Shown piece after piece: positions 62,871 through 64,000 of a stretch of DNA of 64,000 bases. How positions within the stretch are numbered: the first letter of the stretch is position 1; each line of letters starts with the position of its first letter. Origin of the DNA: Oscillospiraceae bacterium (lineage in GTDB: Bacteria; Bacillota; Clostridia; Oscillospirales; Oscillospiraceae); the NCBI GenBank assembly GCA_902802045.1, contig CADCKQ010000003.1, positions 248,001 to 312,000 on the forward strand, read 5' to 3'. Under the pieces are notes generated by a model. It worked only from the letters and a program-made list of their open reading frames with translations. It made no database searches and was not told the origin of the DNA. A program made the position numbers and the translations under genes.

Positions 62871-63500
62871 ATGCCTAAAGGATCTGCGGAACTGACCAAT
62901 GCACGGCGGGAAGAGATCATCGCCGCCTGCAGGAAGCTCTATGAGACAATGAGCTTCAAGGATATCACCTTGAAGGAGATCGGGCAGCAGACCTCCTTTA
63001 CCCGTACATCCATTTACAATTACTTTGAGACCAAGGAAGAGATCTTCCTTGCGCTTTTTGCACAGGAATACGAGCTGTTTACGGAAGACCTTGACCGCCT
63101 GTGCAAGCAGAATGAAAGCCTGACTCCGGATGAGCTGTCTTCTGCGCTGGCCCGTGCGCTGGAGCGCCGTCCCCTGATGCTCAAGCTTTTGAGCATGAAT
63201 ATGTTTGATATGGAAGCCAATTCCCGCATGGAGCGCCTGATCGCGTTCAAGACTGCCTATGGTAAGTCGAAAGACGCTTTAGATGCCTGCCTGAAGCAGT
63301 TTGCTCCGGGCTTGAGCGGGCAAAAGCGCCAGACCTTTCTGTATGCCTTTCTGCCCTTTGTCTATGGTCTTTATCCCTATACCATGGTAACGGAAAAGCA
63401 GAAGCAGGCCATGCGGGAGGCCGGGATCTCCTACGTTTATATGGGCACTTATGAAATGGCTTTTGACTTTATACGGACTTTGTTGGGAGGCTTGCTGTGA
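62871..63500 (+). CDS. TetR-family transcriptional regulator
   Basis: 209 residues. Helix-turn-helix at about 32-56: DITLKEIGQQTSFTRTSIYN followed by YFETKEEIF, a textbook TetR recognition region; the rest is an all-helical ligand domain of unknown effector. The ATG at 62871 has AAGGAGA upstream; an earlier in-frame ATG falls just past the second operator and is unsupported. It overlaps the next gene by four bases (GTGA). It probably represses this operon through the twin palindromes, in response to a toxic small molecule. Confidence 0.92.
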   Translation: MPKGSAELTNARREEIIAACRKLYETMSFKDITLKEIGQQTSFTRTSIYNYFETKEEIFLALFAQEYELFTEDLDRLCKQNESLTPDELSSALARALERRPLMLKLLSMNMFDMEANSRMERLIAFKTAYGKSKDALDACLKQFAPGLSGQKRQTFLYAFLPFVYGLYPYTMVTEKQKQAMREAGISYVYMGTYEMAFDFIRTLLGGLL

Positions 63501-63823
63501 TTACCGTCAATCTCTACTATACCGGCTCAAACGGCAGCGCCAGAGCTTTCGCCGAAGAAATGGTTCGCAGCGGGACCGCGGACGCGATCCGCGCGGAGGA
63601 AGGCAATCTGCGATATGAATACTTTTTCCCGATGGATGATCCTGAAACTGTTCTGCTTATCGACCAGTGGCGGGATCAGGCTGCCCTCGACACGCACCAC
63701 GCCTCGCCCATGATGGGGCAGATCGCAGCCCTGCGGGAGAAATACGGCCTTCATATGAAGGTCGAGCGCTTTGTAAGCGATGAAGCGCTGCCGGAACAGG
63801 ATCTGAAGTTTATTAAACGATAG
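63497..63823 (+). CDS. Antibiotic-biosynthesis-monooxygenase-fold protein (putative quinol monooxygenase)
   Basis: 108 residues of the ABM ferredoxin-like fold: EEGNLRYEYFFPMDDPETV, LLIDQWRDQAALDTHHASP and MMGQIAALREKY are the classical blocks of YgiN-like proteins. Members act on quinols or aromatic compounds or bind haem. The start is GTG inside the tetR stop. Together with the TetR gene and the CMD-family gene it looks like a small redox or detoxification operon. Confidence 0.85.
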   Translation: MITVNLYYTGSNGSARAFAEEMVRSGTADAIRAEEGNLRYEYFFPMDDPETVLLIDQWRDQAALDTHHASPMMGQIAALREKYGLHMKVERFVSDEALPEQDLKFIKR

Positions 63824-63835
63824 GAGGAAGACCGA

Positions 63836-64000
63836 ATGTCGAAAAAGATCACACAGACGGCCGGGCGCGATCAGCTCGGAGATTTCGCGCCGATGTTCGC
63901 CCATCTCAACGACGACGTGCTCTTCGGCGAGGTTTGGAATGCGGAGGCGCTTGATACAAAGACCAGGTGCATCATCACGGTGGTATCCCTGATGGCCTCG
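63836..64000 (+). CDS. Carboxymuconolactone-decarboxylase-family protein, partial (3' end outside the window)
   Basis: 55 codons from an ATG with AGGAGGAAG upstream, open to the window edge. DQLGDFAPMFAHLNDDVLFG then LDTKTRCIITVVSLMAS is the opening of CMD/AhpD-like proteins, which include decarboxylases and thiol peroxidase-type reductases; the CxxC that would distinguish AhpD-type activity lies beyond the edge. It is co-transcribed with tetR and the monooxygenase-like gene. Confidence 0.82.
   Translation, partial: MSKKITQTAGRDQLGDFAPMFAHLNDDVLFGEVWNAEALDTKTRCIITVVSLMAS

Overview
The window reads as chromosomal DNA of a Gram-positive anaerobe of the Firmicutes (class Clostridia), probably an Oscillospiraceae-like gut bacterium. 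The pointers are HPr kinase, RapZ and WhiA in one run, an HrcA/CIRCE-controlled chaperone operon, SepF and DivIVA, strong AGGAGG-type ribosome sites with several TTG/GTG starts, a zinc-ribbon L28, and lipoproteins with short MKK(F/Y)LAL-type signal peptides. The genus is not resolved from sequence alone.

Layout. 0.1-0.9 kb: xpt and rpmB, leftward. 1.1-10.4 kb: an eight-gene rightward operon (hprK, SGNH lipoprotein, small lipoprotein, murB, rapZ, whiA, dnaE, trmO). 10.4-15.3 kb: leftward heat-shock operon hrcA-grpE-dnaK-dnaJ behind a perfect CIRCE and a consensus promoter. 15.3-17.2 kb: Na/Pi-cotransporter-like protein. 17.5-23.5 kb: first oligopeptide ABC operon, whose substrate-binding lipoprotein appears circularly permuted. 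23.5-25.8 kb: M3 oligoendopeptidase and a membrane protein. 25.8-33.5 kb: second peptide ABC operon, with an unusual OppC carrying a ~250-residue outer loop, closed by a small membrane protein. 33.6-36.0 kb: a patch of broken and fused genes (truncated GNAT, frameshifted hydrolase, truncated small protein, symporter fragment cut at paired hairpins, AraC-RsmE chimera). 36.0-41.6 kb: a GC-rich block with a HAD phosphatase and a complete ABC importer of different codon style, probably acquired. 41.9-43.4 kb: pepD. 43.4-48.7 kb: leftward miaB-mutS-CPBP protease-queT. 48.8-59.5 kb: rightward mutL-miaA-yggS-sepF-divIVA-ileS-lspA-rluD-small membrane protein-ParA-like ATPase. 59.5-61.9 kb: leftward sugar/cation symporter and S33 peptidase. 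61.9-62.9 kb: a gene-free region packed with 22 TGACAG/CTGTCA half-sites in inverted pairs. 62.9-64.0 kb: TetR regulator, quinol-monooxygenase-like protein and the start of a carboxymuconolactone-decarboxylase-family gene.

How it fits together. Two peptide importers, an oligoendopeptidase, a His-dipeptidase and a proline-iminopeptidase-like enzyme point to a peptide-fermenting lifestyle. HprK indicates carbon-catabolite control. The mutS/mutL and miaA/miaB pairs lie in two divergent operons sharing one promoter region, which links mismatch repair to tRNA modification. The most unusual items are the permuted binding protein (21.65-23.40 kb), the hairpin array (62.09-62.78 kb), the LspA with a long charged tail (56.36-57.61 kb), and the gene-fragment patch at 33.6-36.0 kb.
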